A DNA stretch of 64,000 bases from the NCBI GenBank assembly GCA_008123405.1, contig VSSA01000014.1:1-64000 (forward strand), read 5' to 3'. The notes beneath the pieces were generated by a model, which saw only the letters and a list, made by a program, of their open reading frames with translations, was not told the DNA's origin and did not search any database. This stretch comes from Nocardioides sp. BGMRC 2183. Its GTDB lineage: Bacteria; Actinomycetota; Actinomycetes; Propionibacteriales; Nocardioidaceae. The first letter of the stretch is position 1. Each line of letters opens with the position of its first letter. Made by a program: the position numbers and the translations under genes. Of the stretch, positions 1 through 8,246 are shown one piece after another.

Positions 1-134
1 ATCCGGAGGTCGGTGATCCCCGCCTCGGTCGCCGCGATCCCCACCAACCGCTCCGCCTCGGTCATAGCCTCGGCACCAGTCTCGGCACAGGCGTCATCCA
101 CCGAGGTGGAGTCAACGACCGTCCCGAATGCCAT
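1..134 (-). CDS. Hypothetical protein, N-terminal part only
   Basis: An open frame starts with ATG at 134 and runs off the left edge without a stop, giving 44 codons. The visible part has alternating acidic and small residues and a short helix-like stretch around TEAERLVGIAATEAG. I do not recognise the family. There is no strong ribosome binding site in front of the ATG, so the start is uncertain. The methyltransferase remnant upstream lies on the same strand. The frame could be chance in this GC-rich DNA. Confidence 0.3.
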   Translation of the reverse strand, partial: MAFGTVVDSTSVDDACAETGAEAMTEAERLVGIAATEAGITDLR

Positions 135-298
135 GACCCGATTCCACCAACAGGGTCCGACAGAAATGCTGGTCACGCCTCGAGCGTCGTACCTCTGGGT
201 CCGACTGTCGCACCGATGGGTCGACCCTCTTGTGGTCCGGCCGGCTGCCGGGGCCCGCTCCCCGTCGCGTGATCACGCCGAGCGCTGTCGAGGTCAGC

Positions 299-1073
299 TC
301 AACGGCGAACGTCAACCAAGTGGCGCGTCGAGTGTGCTACCACAGGCTGACCGGCGCGGAGCTGCTCATCGAGCGCTCGCAACTTGTCGTCGTACCGATC
401 GATGGAGAACTCGAGCACCCACCAAACGCACTTGCGCAGGATCCACACGATCGCCCCGACATCATGAAACTCCATGCGGCACCGCGCAGTGCGCAAGTCC
501 TCCAGAACGAGTCCTGCTCGCTCGGCGTCGGCGACCTCCCGATCAGGGCTACGTCCAAGGCGCTCCTCTGGAAGCGGCCCGAGGAAGAACTCGATGAGCT
601 CGAAGGCGGACGCTGGGCCCACATGCTGCGCGAAGTAGTGCCCGCCGGGCCGCAGGACCCTGCGGATCTCGTCCCAGTCCGGCCGCACCGGATGGCGCGC
701 GGTGACCAAGAACGGTCACCTACTGGCGCACGTTCCAAGTCGAACGACTGGTCAGCGAACGGCAGGGGCCCATCGGCAGTCTCGACGACCTCGACGCCCC
801 GCGGGCCGAGCAGAGTTCTCGCCCGCTCGGCGTTGGGTGGCCACCCTTCGGTGACCGCCATTCGTCTTGGAAGAACCGGCGCCTCGGCGACGACCTCGCC
901 CCGCCCGTGTCAATGTCCAAGGCGGAGTGCACCATGCCGAGTCGCTGCGCCAAGAGCCGCGCGTAACCCCACGGCGGTCGCTGCTCAGTCGCGCGGCCAT
1001 CCAGCCAGCTGAAACCCCAGCCACTGACATCTGCCGCCTGGGCCTCCGCAACCAGGGCTTCGTAGGTCCGCAC
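299..1073 (-). pseudogene. SAM-dependent methyltransferase, frameshifted remnant
   Basis: Three consecutive minus-strand frames together read as one class I SAM-dependent methyltransferase. The first part (1073 to about 890) begins MRTYEALVAEAQAADVSGW and reaches the glycine-rich LDIDTGGGE SAM-binding loop, where one G appears to be missing near 888. The second frame carries the LPFADQSFDL motif. The third resumes at VTARHPVRPDWDEIRRVLRPGG and ends at 299 with AHSTRHLVDVRR. Between the second and third parts, about 29 bases (707-735) look inserted, and with the flanking DNA they form a GGTGACC-n6-GGTCACC palindrome (701-720). Two lesions in one gene make decay more likely than a single sequencing error. 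The gene would methylate an unknown small molecule. It lies outside the catabolic island. Confidence 0.65.
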
Positions 1074-1185
1074 CTGGGCAACGCTGCGTCACGGCGAACC
1101 GCAGCCGCAACCGATATCGGGAGCGGGCCATCCAGCCCCGGGCCAGCCAGGAACAACTGTCACAGGCGCTGAATCCACGCTGCAC

Positions 1186-1225
1186 GTGGTGCGAGCCGAG
1201 CGGCAGACCGCTCGGCTCGCACCAC
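1186..1225 (-). terminator. Rho-independent-type hairpin after the large secreted repeat protein
   Basis: A perfect 18-bp inverted repeat (1186-1203 with 1208-1225) closes on a 4-base loop, 8 bases past the stop of the minus-strand gene 1234-3111. There is no long T run, as is common in actinobacterial terminators. It may also stop read-through towards the methyltransferase remnant. Confidence 0.7.
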
Positions 1226-1233
1226 TCACACCC

Positions 1234-3111
1234 TCATCGGACCGTGAAGCCGGCCTTCGACCTCGAGGCCTTGAACTTCGCGTTCTTCTGGAACGCCGTG
1301 TTGACGACGTACTTGCCCTTCTTCTGCAGCTTGCCCTTCTTGATCACGATCGTGACCTTGCCGGCCTTGTTGAGGGCGACGGTCCTGGTGAGGACGGCCC
1401 GCTTCCCCTTCTTGATCACGATCTTGACCTTGCCTGCGGCCTTCGCGTTGCCCGCCTTGACGGTGACGGTGACGGTGGCCTGTCGCTTCTTCTTGTTGTA
1501 AGAGGCCTTGGTGGTCGACTTCGTGGCCTTGGCGATCGCCGGGGCCACCGGCTTGTCCACCGTCACCGTGACCGGCTCCGAGGTCGAGCCGAGGTGGAGC
1601 TCCTCGTCGCTGGGCGTGAAGACCGCGACATAGGTGTGCTCACCGGCGGCGACGCCGGTCAGTGCCACGGCGGCGGCGCCCTCGGCGACGGGGGCCTCGC
1701 CGACGCTGGTCTCACCCTCGAAGAACGCCACGGTGCCCGCGGCACCGGAGGGCGCGACGGTCGCCGCCAGGTCGACGCTGTTCGGCGCCGCGGAGGTCGC
1801 GCTCAGCGTGGTCGCGGTCTCCTCGGGTTCGACGTCGGAGGGGAGCGCGCAGTCCACGACGTAGTCGGAGCCGCTGACCACCATGGTGAGGGCGAGGCTC
1901 TCGATGCCGAGCGTCGTCGGGTCGCCGGTCCCGGTGCGGGCACCGGAGGCATCTGCCAACTCGAACTCGCTGGTCCCCGGCAGCGCCGGGTCGTAGGTCG
2001 AAACGCTCTGCAGGGTCACCGCCTCCTCGTCCAGGCTCACGCCCAGGTCGGTGGTGATGGTCGAGACGCTGAGGAACGCGGGCATCCCCGGCACGAACCT
2101 CTCACCCAGGGTCGCGGTGACGCTCTCGCCGTCGACGCTCACCTCGGTGTCGACGGTGTAGACCATCGAGAAGTTGCCGAAGGTGCAGTCGAACGCCTGC
2201 GAGCCCGACAGCACCACGGGCTCGGCCGGCGCCGCCGGGGTGCAGGTCATCGAGGAGACGCTGGTCCCGGGCCCGTAGGCCTGGACGGTCATGTCGACCT
2301 CGATGTCTCCGAGCACGACCTCGGACGCCGCAGCCGTCCCGGTGCGGCTGCCCGCGACGTCGGGCAGCGCGATCGCCGGGTTGTCGGTCACCGGGGCCGG
2401 GTACGTCGTGGTGCCGGTCAGCTCGACCTCCTCGCCGTCGATCGTGGCGGCGACGGTCGCAGCGGCGCCGTGCACCTTCAGGAAGGCCGGCATCCCGGTC
2501 GGTGGGACGTCGCTGAGCGTCGCCGTGACGCCAGTGCCGTTGGCGACCACGGCCACCTCGGCCGGATAGGCGATGTCGAAGCTCCCGAACGCACACGAGT
2601 AGTCCTGGCTGAGCTCGACGGGCGCCACCGGAAGACAGGTCATCGACGAGACGCTGGTCCCGGGACCGTAGGCCTGGACGGCCATGTCGACCTCCAGGGA
2701 CTGGACCGTGAAGGCAGCGACGTCGTCGACGCCGGTGCGCGCGCCCGCGACATCGGGCATCCCGATCGGCGGGTTGCCGGTGATCGGGGTCGGGTACGTC
2801 GTCTCCCCCGTCAACTCGACCTCCTCGCCGTCGACGGTGGCCGCGACGGTCGCCGCGGTCTTGTGCACCTTCAGGAAGGCGGGCATCCCGGTCGGCGGGA
2901 TGTCGCTCAAGGTGGCCGTCACGGCAGTGCCGTCCGCGGTGAGCTCGATCTCGGCGGGGTAGGCGATGTCGAAGCTCCCGAACGCGCAGGAGAGCTGCTG
3001 GGTCGCCGTCAAGCTGCTCGGCGCCGCGCTGGCCGGTGCCGAGAGCGGCACCACCAGGGCGCCCACCGTCAGTGCGCCGGCAGCGATGCCGGTCAGTGTG
3101 CGTATACGCAT
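1234..3111 (-). CDS. Secreted protein with three repeat domains and a Lys-rich Ig-like C-terminus
   Basis: A 625-residue exported protein. The ATG at 3111 follows a good GAGGAGG ribosome site and opens a signal peptide (MRIRTLTG, hydrophobic core, cut near ASA-A at about residue 29). Three homologous domains of about 125 residues follow (about 36-160, 165-290, 300-425). Each starts with a Cys in SCAFGSFDIAYPAE or a variant and has the TATLSDIPPTGMPAFLKV motif and a late SSMTC cysteine, so each probably has one disulfide. Next come an Ig-like domain (about 430-525) and a very Lys-rich Ig-like domain (about 535-625) ending QKNAKFKASRSKAGFTVR. It lacks an LPxTG signal, and the basic tail could bind the wall or anionic polymers. 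The island motif at 3155-3170 lies 44 bases upstream. Function unknown; a surface role in substrate capture is inferred from the regulon. Confidence 0.8.
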   Translation of the reverse strand: MRIRTLTGIAAGALTVGALVVPLSAPASAAPSSLTATQQLSCAFGSFDIAYPAEIELTADGTAVTATLSDIPPTGMPAFLKVHKTAATVAATVDGEEVELTGETTYPTPITGNPPIGMPDVAGARTGVDDVAAFTVQSLEVDMAVQAYGPGTSVSSMTCLPVAPVELSQDYSCAFGSFDIAYPAEVAVVANGTGVTATLSDVPPTGMPAFLKVHGAAATVAATIDGEEVELTGTTTYPAPVTDNPAIALPDVAGSRTGTAAASEVVLGDIEVDMTVQAYGPGTSVSSMTCTPAAPAEPVVLSGSQAFDCTFGNFSMVYTVDTEVSVDGESVTATLGERFVPGMPAFLSVSTITTDLGVSLDEEAVTLQSVSTYDPALPGTSEFELADASGARTGTGDPTTLGIESLALTMVVSGSDYVVDCALPSDVEPEETATTLSATSAAPNSVDLAATVAPSGAAGTVAFFEGETSVGEAPVAEGAAAVALTGVAAGEHTYVAVFTPSDEELHLGSTSEPVTVTVDKPVAPAIAKATKSTTKASYNKKKRQATVTVTVKAGNAKAAGKVKIVIKKGKRAVLTRTVALNKAGKVTIVIKKGKLQKKGKYVVNTAFQKNAKFKASRSKAGFTVR

Positions 3112-3154
3112 GTGTTCCTCCTCGGGTGACCCTGTGACCTGGGCCTCACCCGGG

Positions 3155-3170
3155 AGAATATATGATCTAT
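3155..3170. promoter_or_regulatory. Island motif, site 1 (AGAATATATGATCTAT)
   Basis: An AT-rich element in very GC-rich DNA, 44 bases upstream of the ATG at 3111. It is nearly identical to site 2 (4144-4159) and, on the other strand, to site 3 (15338-15354). It is probably an operator of the local regulator, overlapping or next to the -10 region. Confidence 0.7.
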
Positions 3171-3219
3171 GCCACTCGGCCGCAGGGTTCGGCAAACCGT
3201 CCGACCCGTAGACGAAACA

Positions 3220-3251
3220 GCCGGGGGCGGGCCCATGGCCCGCCCCCGGCT
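3220..3251 (-). terminator. Terminator hairpin of the second secreted protein gene
   Basis: A near-perfect inverted repeat, AGCCGGGGGCGGGCC with GGCCCGCCCCCGGCT around a 2-base centre, begins 30 bases past the stop of gene 3281-4090. A short TGTTT follows in the direction of transcription. It separates that gene from the promoter of gene 1234-3111. Confidence 0.7.
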
Positions 3252-3280
3252 GCGAAGAGGTCAGCGCGTCCCGATCCAGC

Positions 3281-4090
3281 TCACTTGACGGTGAAGGTCG
3301 CCTTCGAGGTCGAGCCCTTGAACTTCGCGTTCTTCTGGAAGGCCGACGTGACGACGTACTTGCCCTTCGCCTTCAGCTTCGCCTTCTTCAGGACGAGCCG
3401 GGCCTTGCCCTTCTTGAGCGCGATGGCCTTCGAGGCAATCGTCTTCTTGCCCTTCTTGACGACGATCTTGACCTTGCCGGTGGCGTTGGCCTTGCCCGCC
3501 TTGACCGTGGTGGTGATCGTCGCCTTCTTCGCCTTCTTGGCGTAGGCGACCTTGGTGGTCGACTTCGTCGCCTTGGCGACCGGCTGCGGCTGCGCGGGGA
3601 ACTCGACCGGCGCCAGGTCGTCGAAGGTGCAGGTGGCCGTTCCGGTGCCGAACGTGATGGTGAAGTTCAGTGCGGCTGCGGTGATGTCGAAGGCACCGAC
3701 GCTTCCGGATCCGGTCCGGGTGCCGCTCAGTGACGGCAGCTCCATGTCGGCGGTACCGGCAGCCGGCGGGCTGAACGTGCGCTCACCGGAGACGGTCACC
3801 GACTCACCGTCGATGTCCAAGTCGATGTCCGCACCGAGCTTGCTCGTGGTCAGCGACGGAGCGTTCATGTTGACGGTCGCGTCGTAGTCGGCCGTCACCG
3901 ACTGCCCGTCCACCGTCACCGCGAAGGTGCCCGAGACCGGAAGCGCGAAGCTGCCGTAGGAGCACGACGCCTCGAATGTGGTCGAGGCCGTCACCGGAGC
4001 GGCGCTGGCCGGAGTCGTCAGCGCGGGAACGGAGAGAACCCCGCCGACCAGGGCGCCGGCTGCAACGCCGGCAAGTGTGCGAAGACGCAT
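3281..4090 (-). CDS. Secreted protein, one repeat domain plus Lys-rich Ig-like C-terminus
   Basis: A 269-residue exported protein, a short version of the neighbour at 1234-3111. It has a signal peptide (MRLRTLAGVAAGALVGG, cut near ASA-A), one domain of about 120 residues with the Cys in EASCSYGSF and the late TATCTF cysteine, a Pro-rich link, and a Lys-rich Ig-like domain (about 175-269) ending QKNAKFKGSTSKATFTVK. The C-terminal domain is close to that of the neighbour, so the two probably arose by duplication and gain or loss of repeats. It has its own island motif (4144-4159) and terminator, so it is transcribed alone. Function unknown. The low-complexity Lys tail could bind teichoic acids or anionic porphyrin carboxylates, which is speculative. 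Confidence 0.8.
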   Translation of the reverse strand: MRLRTLAGVAAGALVGGVLSVPALTTPASAAPVTASTTFEASCSYGSFALPVSGTFAVTVDGQSVTADYDATVNMNAPSLTTSKLGADIDLDIDGESVTVSGERTFSPPAAGTADMELPSLSGTRTGSGSVGAFDITAAALNFTITFGTGTATCTFDDLAPVEFPAQPQPVAKATKSTTKVAYAKKAKKATITTTVKAGKANATGKVKIVVKKGKKTIASKAIALKKGKARLVLKKAKLKAKGKYVVTSAFQKNAKFKGSTSKATFTVK

Positions 4091-4143
4091 GTGTTACCTC
4101 CCTCGGGCGGTCACACCCCGCTGATGTGACCTGGATTACGGCG

Positions 4144-4159
4144 AGAATATATGATCTAG
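4144..4159. promoter_or_regulatory. Island motif, site 2 (AGAATATATGATCTAG)
   Basis: Located 54 bases upstream of the ATG at 4090. It matches site 1 at 15 of 16 positions. The gene on its other side (4213-5046) ends here, so the site serves only the secreted protein. Confidence 0.7.
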
Positions 4160-4212
4160 GCTTCATCCGCCATGGTTCGGGCGAGTTGTTGCAAGCCAGC
4201 TCGCCGCAAGCC

Positions 4213-5046
4213 TCAGCGCACGCGCGCCAGCACTGCCCGCGCGTGGCGTGCGACGGCCTCGTCGATCATCCGTCCGCCGGCATCGACGGCGATCCCCGAA
4301 CCGGCCCGGCCGAGGGCATCGAGCACGTCACGGGCTCCGGCGACCTGCTCCGCGCTCGGGGTGAAGACGTCATTGACCACCGCGATCTGCGCGGGATGGA
4401 TACATGCTCGCCCCACGAAGCCCAGCCGGGACAGCGCCTGGGTCGACCAGCGCAGCGCGTCGAGGTCACGGAAGTCCGTGGAGACCGGGGCGATCGGCGG
4501 TGCGATCCCGGCCGCGGCGGAGGCCACCACGACCTGCGACCGGACCCACAGCAACTCGCGCTCGTCAGGACCGGGGGTGACGCCGAGATCGGCGCGCAGG
4601 TCCGCCTCGCCCAACTGCAGTCGGTGGACCCGCGACGCGGCGGCGATCTCGGGAGCCCGCAGGATCGCGGCACCGCTCTCCAGGAGAGGGACGATCCGAG
4701 CAGACGAGCCGACCCCGTCGAGCACCGCGACGGCAGCCTCGACCTCGGCCGCGGACTCGGTCTTCGCCAGCACTACGCCGGCCAGCGCCGTCGACGCGCC
4801 GAGGATGTGGATCTCCTCGAGCCCGGCGGCGCCCGGGTTCACCCGGACCCAGATGGCGACGTCACGACGGTCGACCTCGGCCAGCCACGCCGCGACGGTG
4901 TCGCGAGCGAAGGACTTGCGCTCCGGGGAGACCGCGTCCTCGAGGTCGACGATCAGCTCGTCGGCGCCCCGGTCCAGCGCCTTGCCCAGCTTGTCCGGGA
5001 GGTCACCGGGCACGTACAGCGCGGACCGCGCCAGCCGGTCAGCCAA
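4213..5046 (-). CDS. HpcH/HpaI-type (CitE-like) acyl-CoA lyase
   Basis: A 277-residue member of the citrate-lyase beta/malyl-CoA lyase family of TIM-barrel C-C lyases, which split 3-hydroxyacyl-CoA esters such as citramalyl- or methylmalyl-CoA. Visible motifs: SALYVPGD near the start, the LIVDLEDAVSPERK metal-ligand helix, WVRVNP, VPLLESGAAIL with the catalytic-site Glu, LGEADLRADLG, and GFVGRACIHPAQI near the end. I chose the TTG at 5046, which follows GGGGGAGA and overlaps the stop of the acyl-CoA dehydrogenase; longer frames give no family-like sequence. It is the last gene of the 15.3-4.2 kb operon. With the methylmalyl/mesaconyl-CoA hydratase-like protein (13685-14254) and the CoA-transferase (11366-12616), it suggests hydration and cleavage of a branched dicarboxyl-CoA to pyruvate or glyoxylate plus an acyl-CoA. 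Confidence 0.8.
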   Translation of the reverse strand: MADRLARSALYVPGDLPDKLGKALDRGADELIVDLEDAVSPERKSFARDTVAAWLAEVDRRDVAIWVRVNPGAAGLEEIHILGASTALAGVVLAKTESAAEVEAAVAVLDGVGSSARIVPLLESGAAILRAPEIAAASRVHRLQLGEADLRADLGVTPGPDERELLWVRSQVVVASAAAGIAPPIAPVSTDFRDLDALRWSTQALSRLGFVGRACIHPAQIAVVNDVFTPSAEQVAGARDVLDALGRAGSGIAVDAGGRMIDEAVARHARAVLARVR

Positions 5047-6205
5047 CGGTCGTCTCCCCCTTGAGCAGCGACTTCGCCACGACGGTGCGCAGGACATCGT
5101 TGGTGCCCTCGCCGATGCTCATCAGGATCGAGTCCCGATAGAGACGCTCGACCTCGAACTCCGTGGAGTAGCCGTAGCCCCCGTGCACCTTCATCGAGTC
5201 GATGGCGGCCTGCAGGGCCACCTCGGAGCAGAAGATCTTCGCCATCCCGGTGACCCCGTCGGCGCGCCCGCCTCGGACCGCATCGGCGGCGTAGTAGGCC
5301 ATCAGGCGCGCCGCCTGCACCTGGGTGCCCAGCTCACCGATCTTGAGCTGGATCGCCTGGAAGTCAGCGATCACCTGACCGAACGCTCGGCGTTCGTGGG
5401 AGTAGGCCAGCGCCTCGTCGTAGGCCCGTTGGGCGATGCCCACCGAGCGGGCGGCGATGTTGACCCGGCCCCACTCCAGCGCCGAGAGTACCTGCTGCAT
5501 TCCTCTGCCCTCGACGCCACCGACCAATTGGTCGGCGTCGACGCGTACGTCGTCGAGCACGATCTCGCAGGACTCGGTGCCCTTGTAGCCGAGCTTGCCG
5601 ATGTCCTTGGTGACCTCGAAGCCAGGAGTGTCGGCTTCGATCAGCAGCACGCTCATGCCGCGGTGCGCCGGCGACGCGGTCGGGTCGGTCTTGACCAACA
5701 CCGGCAGCGGATCGGCGTACCTGGCATTGGTGATCCACATCTTGGCGCCGTTGACCACGTAGTGGTCACCGTCGCGACGGGCAGTGGTGCGGATGCCCTG
5801 CAGGTCGGTGCCGGCGTCGGGTTCGGTGAGGCCGATGCCGGTACGTCGCTCACCGGTGGCGAGCCCCGGAAGATAGCGATCCTTCTGATCCTCGGTGCCG
5901 TGCATGGCGATGAGGCGGCAAGCCAGCGAGTGACTGCCCAGGATGCCGGCGATGCCCATCCAGCCGCGCGCGATCTCCTCGAAGACCAGCGCGAACGAGA
6001 CCGGGTCGAGGTCGAGGCCGCCGTACTCCTCGGGGACGGTGATCCCGAACAGGCCCATCTCCGCCATGCCGCGCACGATCTCGGTGGGATATCGACCGGC
6101 CTGCTCCCACTCGCGGGCCACCGGCACGATCTCCTTGTCCACGAACTGGCGCAGCAGCGCCTTGAACTCGGACTGGTCCTCGTTGAGCGTGAAGTCCACG
6201 GGCAC
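5039..6205 (-). CDS. Acyl-CoA dehydrogenase
   Basis: A 388-residue FAD-dependent acyl-CoA dehydrogenase of normal family length, which adds an alpha,beta double bond to a CoA thioester. The N-terminal helical domain begins MPVDFTLNEDQSEFK. The family signature TGIGLTEPDAGTDLQGIRT lies near 130, and KMWITNARYAD follows. The flavin-binding C-terminal helices contain RRAFGQVIADFQAIQ, MKVHGGYGYSTEFEVERLYRD and the GEGTNDV loop that carries the usual catalytic Glu. It lies in the operon between the DUF35 protein and the CitE-like lyase and overlaps the lyase by 8 bases. The set ACAD, MaoC hydratases, DUF35 and thiolase resembles the actinobacterial module that shortens the steroid side chain, so a propionate side chain of a large substrate is a plausible target. 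Confidence 0.9.
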   Translation of the reverse strand: MPVDFTLNEDQSEFKALLRQFVDKEIVPVAREWEQAGRYPTEIVRGMAEMGLFGITVPEEYGGLDLDPVSFALVFEEIARGWMGIAGILGSHSLACRLIAMHGTEDQKDRYLPGLATGERRTGIGLTEPDAGTDLQGIRTTARRDGDHYVVNGAKMWITNARYADPLPVLVKTDPTASPAHRGMSVLLIEADTPGFEVTKDIGKLGYKGTESCEIVLDDVRVDADQLVGGVEGRGMQQVLSALEWGRVNIAARSVGIAQRAYDEALAYSHERRAFGQVIADFQAIQLKIGELGTQVQAARLMAYYAADAVRGGRADGVTGMAKIFCSEVALQAAIDSMKVHGGYGYSTEFEVERLYRDSILMSIGEGTNDVLRTVVAKSLLKGETTVG

Positions 6206-6208
6206 CTC

Positions 6209-6628
6209 TCAGATCTCGGTGGAACGGATGAAGTAGGGAAGGGCACGGCCGTCCCCGAGGTCGGCCCAGGCGACGCTCACGGCGTCGCCGATGGTCCAGT
6301 CGAGGCCGCCGACGAGCCGGGTCAGCAGGACGGGCCCCTCCGCCAGGCGGACCCGCGCCAGCACGTACGGCACGTCCACGTCAGGTCGAGGTGCGCGGTG
6401 GACGACGGTGTAGGAGTCGACCGTCGCTCGACCCGAGACCTCGCCCGGGGCGAGGGATGCGGTCGATGAGCAGGCCGTGCAGACGCCGCGCGGCGGGTGC
6501 TGGCGGTGCCCGCAGGAGCAGGTCTCGACGGTGAGCCGGTGCCCGGAGGCGGCCGCCCACCACGTCTCCGACAGGTCGTCAGCGGGGGCTGCGGGTCCGG
6601 GCACGAAGGTGGAGTTGGGATCGCTCAT
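6209..6628 (-). CDS. DUF35 OB-fold/zinc-ribbon protein, thiolase partner
   Basis: A 139-residue protein with an N-terminal zinc ribbon (CSCGHRQHPPRG followed by CTAC, four cysteines) and a C-terminal OB-fold (TVVHRAPRPDVDVPYVLARV). In actinobacterial steroid catabolism such proteins (ChsH2 C-terminal domain type) form a complex with a lipid-transfer-protein thiolase/aldolase and a MaoC hydratase. Here the ATG at 6628 overlaps the thiolase stop by 4 bases, and the next gene is the acyl-CoA dehydrogenase, so the same complex is expected. The start at MSDPNSTF is chosen because the upstream extension lies wholly inside the thiolase gene. Confidence 0.85.
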   Translation of the reverse strand: MSDPNSTFVPGPAAPADDLSETWWAAASGHRLTVETCSCGHRQHPPRGVCTACSSTASLAPGEVSGRATVDSYTVVHRAPRPDVDVPYVLARVRLAEGPVLLTRLVGGLDWTIGDAVSVAWADLGDGRALPYFIRSTEI

Positions 6629-7770
6629 CTGTCCCTCCCGAGCACGACGGTCGCGTGGGTGGAGAGGATCCCGCCGGTGCCGTGCGCCAGCGCGATCTCG
6701 GCGTCGGGAACCTGCCGCGCCCCACACTCCCCGCGCAACTGGCGGACCGCCTCGACGAGCAGCAGCACGCCGTACTGACCGGGGTGGCAGTAGGAGAGCC
6801 CACCGCCGGAGGTGTTCAGCGGCAGCGAGCCGCCGGGTCGCGTCCGGCCGTCGGAGATCATCGCCAGCGCCTCACCCGGCCCACAGAAGCCCAACGCCTC
6901 GACGCTGAGGACCGGGGTGATCGTGAACGAGTCGTAGACCTGGGTGACGTCGACATCCTCGACCCCGACCCCGGCCCGGGCGAACGCGTCAGCGGCCGAG
7001 CCGACAGCACCGGTGACAGTCAACTCCTCGGCACCGGTGAAGGAGTTGTTGGTGGTCCGCTCGCCGTAGCCGAGCACGCGCACCGGGGGACGACGCAGGT
7101 CGCGTGCCCGCTCCAGCGAGGTCAGCACCACAGCGCCGCCGCCGTCGGTGACCAGGCAGCAGTCGGCTGCGGTCAGCGGCGAGGAGATCGGCGTGGCACC
7201 GACGACGTCCTCGACGCTCAACGGGCCCTTGCCGTAGCGGAACGCCTGGGGGTTGAGCAGCGCCCATTGGCGCGCCGCGATCGCCACCTCGGCGAGCTGC
7301 TCGCGCGTCGCGCCGTGGCGGTGCAGGTAGGACTGTGCGGCCATGGCGTAGTACGAGAGCGGGAACAGCGGGTCGTAGGGCTCCTCGAACTGCGCCTCGG
7401 GCGTCCACGGCTCGTAGACGCCGCCGAGCTTGCGGGAGGCCGCCGAGCGCTGGTTAGACGCGAACGTGATCACCACGACCGTGGCCTGGCCGGCCTCGAT
7501 CGCCTGAGCCGCCCGGGCGACGAACATCTCGTAGACGCTGCCCCCGGCGAAGGTCGAGTCGCTCCAGCGCGGCTGGATGCCGAAGTGCTCGGCCAGCTGG
7601 GTGACGGAGAACCGGGAGACGCTGGTGGAGGCGATCCCGTCGACGTCGGCCAGGCTGAGGCCCGCGTCTGCCAGCGCACGGCTGACTGCCTGGGTCTGCA
7701 GGCCGAGGATCGACTTGCCGGTGACGCCGAGATCGCACTCGGCGGCTCCCACGATCGCGACGCCCGTCAT
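6625..7770 (-). CDS. Thiolase-fold protein, lipid-transfer/aldolase (Ltp2) type
   Basis: A 381-residue thiolase-superfamily protein that begins MTGVAIVGAAECDLG. It has no classical N-terminal active-site Cys in a biosynthetic thiolase context. The C-terminal half keeps DVTQVYDSFTITPVL, GFCGPGEAL and the PLNTSGGGLSYCHPGQYG loop. This pattern matches the non-canonical thiolases that pair with DUF35 proteins and catalyse retro-aldol or thiolytic side-chain cleavage. The gene overlaps the DUF35 gene downstream, which supports a stable complex. It probably releases acetyl- or propionyl-CoA from a hydroxyacyl-CoA made by the MaoC proteins just upstream. The substrate is not visible in the sequence. 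Confidence 0.8.
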   Translation of the reverse strand: MTGVAIVGAAECDLGVTGKSILGLQTQAVSRALADAGLSLADVDGIASTSVSRFSVTQLAEHFGIQPRWSDSTFAGGSVYEMFVARAAQAIEAGQATVVVITFASNQRSAASRKLGGVYEPWTPEAQFEEPYDPLFPLSYYAMAAQSYLHRHGATREQLAEVAIAARQWALLNPQAFRYGKGPLSVEDVVGATPISSPLTAADCCLVTDGGGAVVLTSLERARDLRRPPVRVLGYGERTTNNSFTGAEELTVTGAVGSAADAFARAGVGVEDVDVTQVYDSFTITPVLSVEALGFCGPGEALAMISDGRTRPGGSLPLNTSGGGLSYCHPGQYGVLLLVEAVRQLRGECGARQVPDAEIALAHGTGGILSTHATVVLGRDR

Positions 7771-8246
7771 GCCGCACCCGGCCCGTCGGCGGTGCCCAGC
7801 AGGACGACTGCTCGCCCGCCGGCCACAGCGACACGCGACGCGGTCCCGTCCTCGCCCACCACGACGACCTGCATCTCAGCCGTCAATCGGTCCTCATCGA
7901 CCTCGGTGACCGTGCCCTCGCAGCGCACCGTCTCCCCGGCGAAGACGAGGTTCTTGAAGGTGAAGGCCAGCTCGTGGACGAACGACCGCGGACCGAGCCA
8001 GTCCTGCAGCTGTTCGACCAGGAGCGCCCCGAAGACCTGTCCGTCGACGATCGGGGCCGGCAGCGCGGCGGCCTCGACGAAGGCGGGATCGTAGTGGGAG
8101 CGATACCAGTCCCAGGTGGCCCCGGCGTACGCGACCATGTCGACGAGGGCGATCGTTCGTTCCAGCGGCGGGACCTGTTGGCCCGCCTCGACGGCCGCCT
8201 GCACCGCCGCGAAGTCGCCGAGTCCGGGCGAGGGAACGGTGCTCAT
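7767..8246 (-). CDS. MaoC-like hot-dog protein (hydratase subunit or partner)
   Basis: A 159-residue protein with a MaoC-type hot-dog fold, which hydrates enoyl-CoA esters. The ATG at 8246 (MSTVPSPGLGDF) overlaps the stop of the next MaoC gene by 4 bases, and its own stop overlaps the thiolase start. Visible features are the central hot-dog helix with PIVDGQVFGALLVEQLQDWLG, then FTFKNLVFAGETVRCEGTV, typical of MaoC strands. The usual hydratase D-x4-H motif is not clear here, so it may be the binding half of a heterodimer with the following gene, as in two-gene R-hydratases of steroid degraders. A frame extending further upstream overlaps the neighbour and lacks family sequence. Confidence 0.75.
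   Translation of the reverse strand: MSTVPSPGLGDFAAVQAAVEAGQQVPPLERTIALVDMVAYAGATWDWYRSHYDPAFVEAAALPAPIVDGQVFGALLVEQLQDWLGPRSFVHELAFTFKNLVFAGETVRCEGTVTEVDEDRLTAEMQVVVVGEDGTASRVAVAGGRAVVLLGTADGPGAA

Noticed and set aside
1186-3129. A 647-codon plus-strand open frame opposite the secreted repeat protein
   Set aside because: It is a GC-rich shadow frame full of Arg, Gly and Asp with no family motif. The minus-strand gene has a signal peptide, repeats and a ribosome site.
4172-6469. A 765-codon plus-strand frame opposite the lyase and acyl-CoA dehydrogenase
   Set aside because: The opposite strand encodes two clear enzymes with overlapping stop and start; the plus-strand frame has no recognisable domain.
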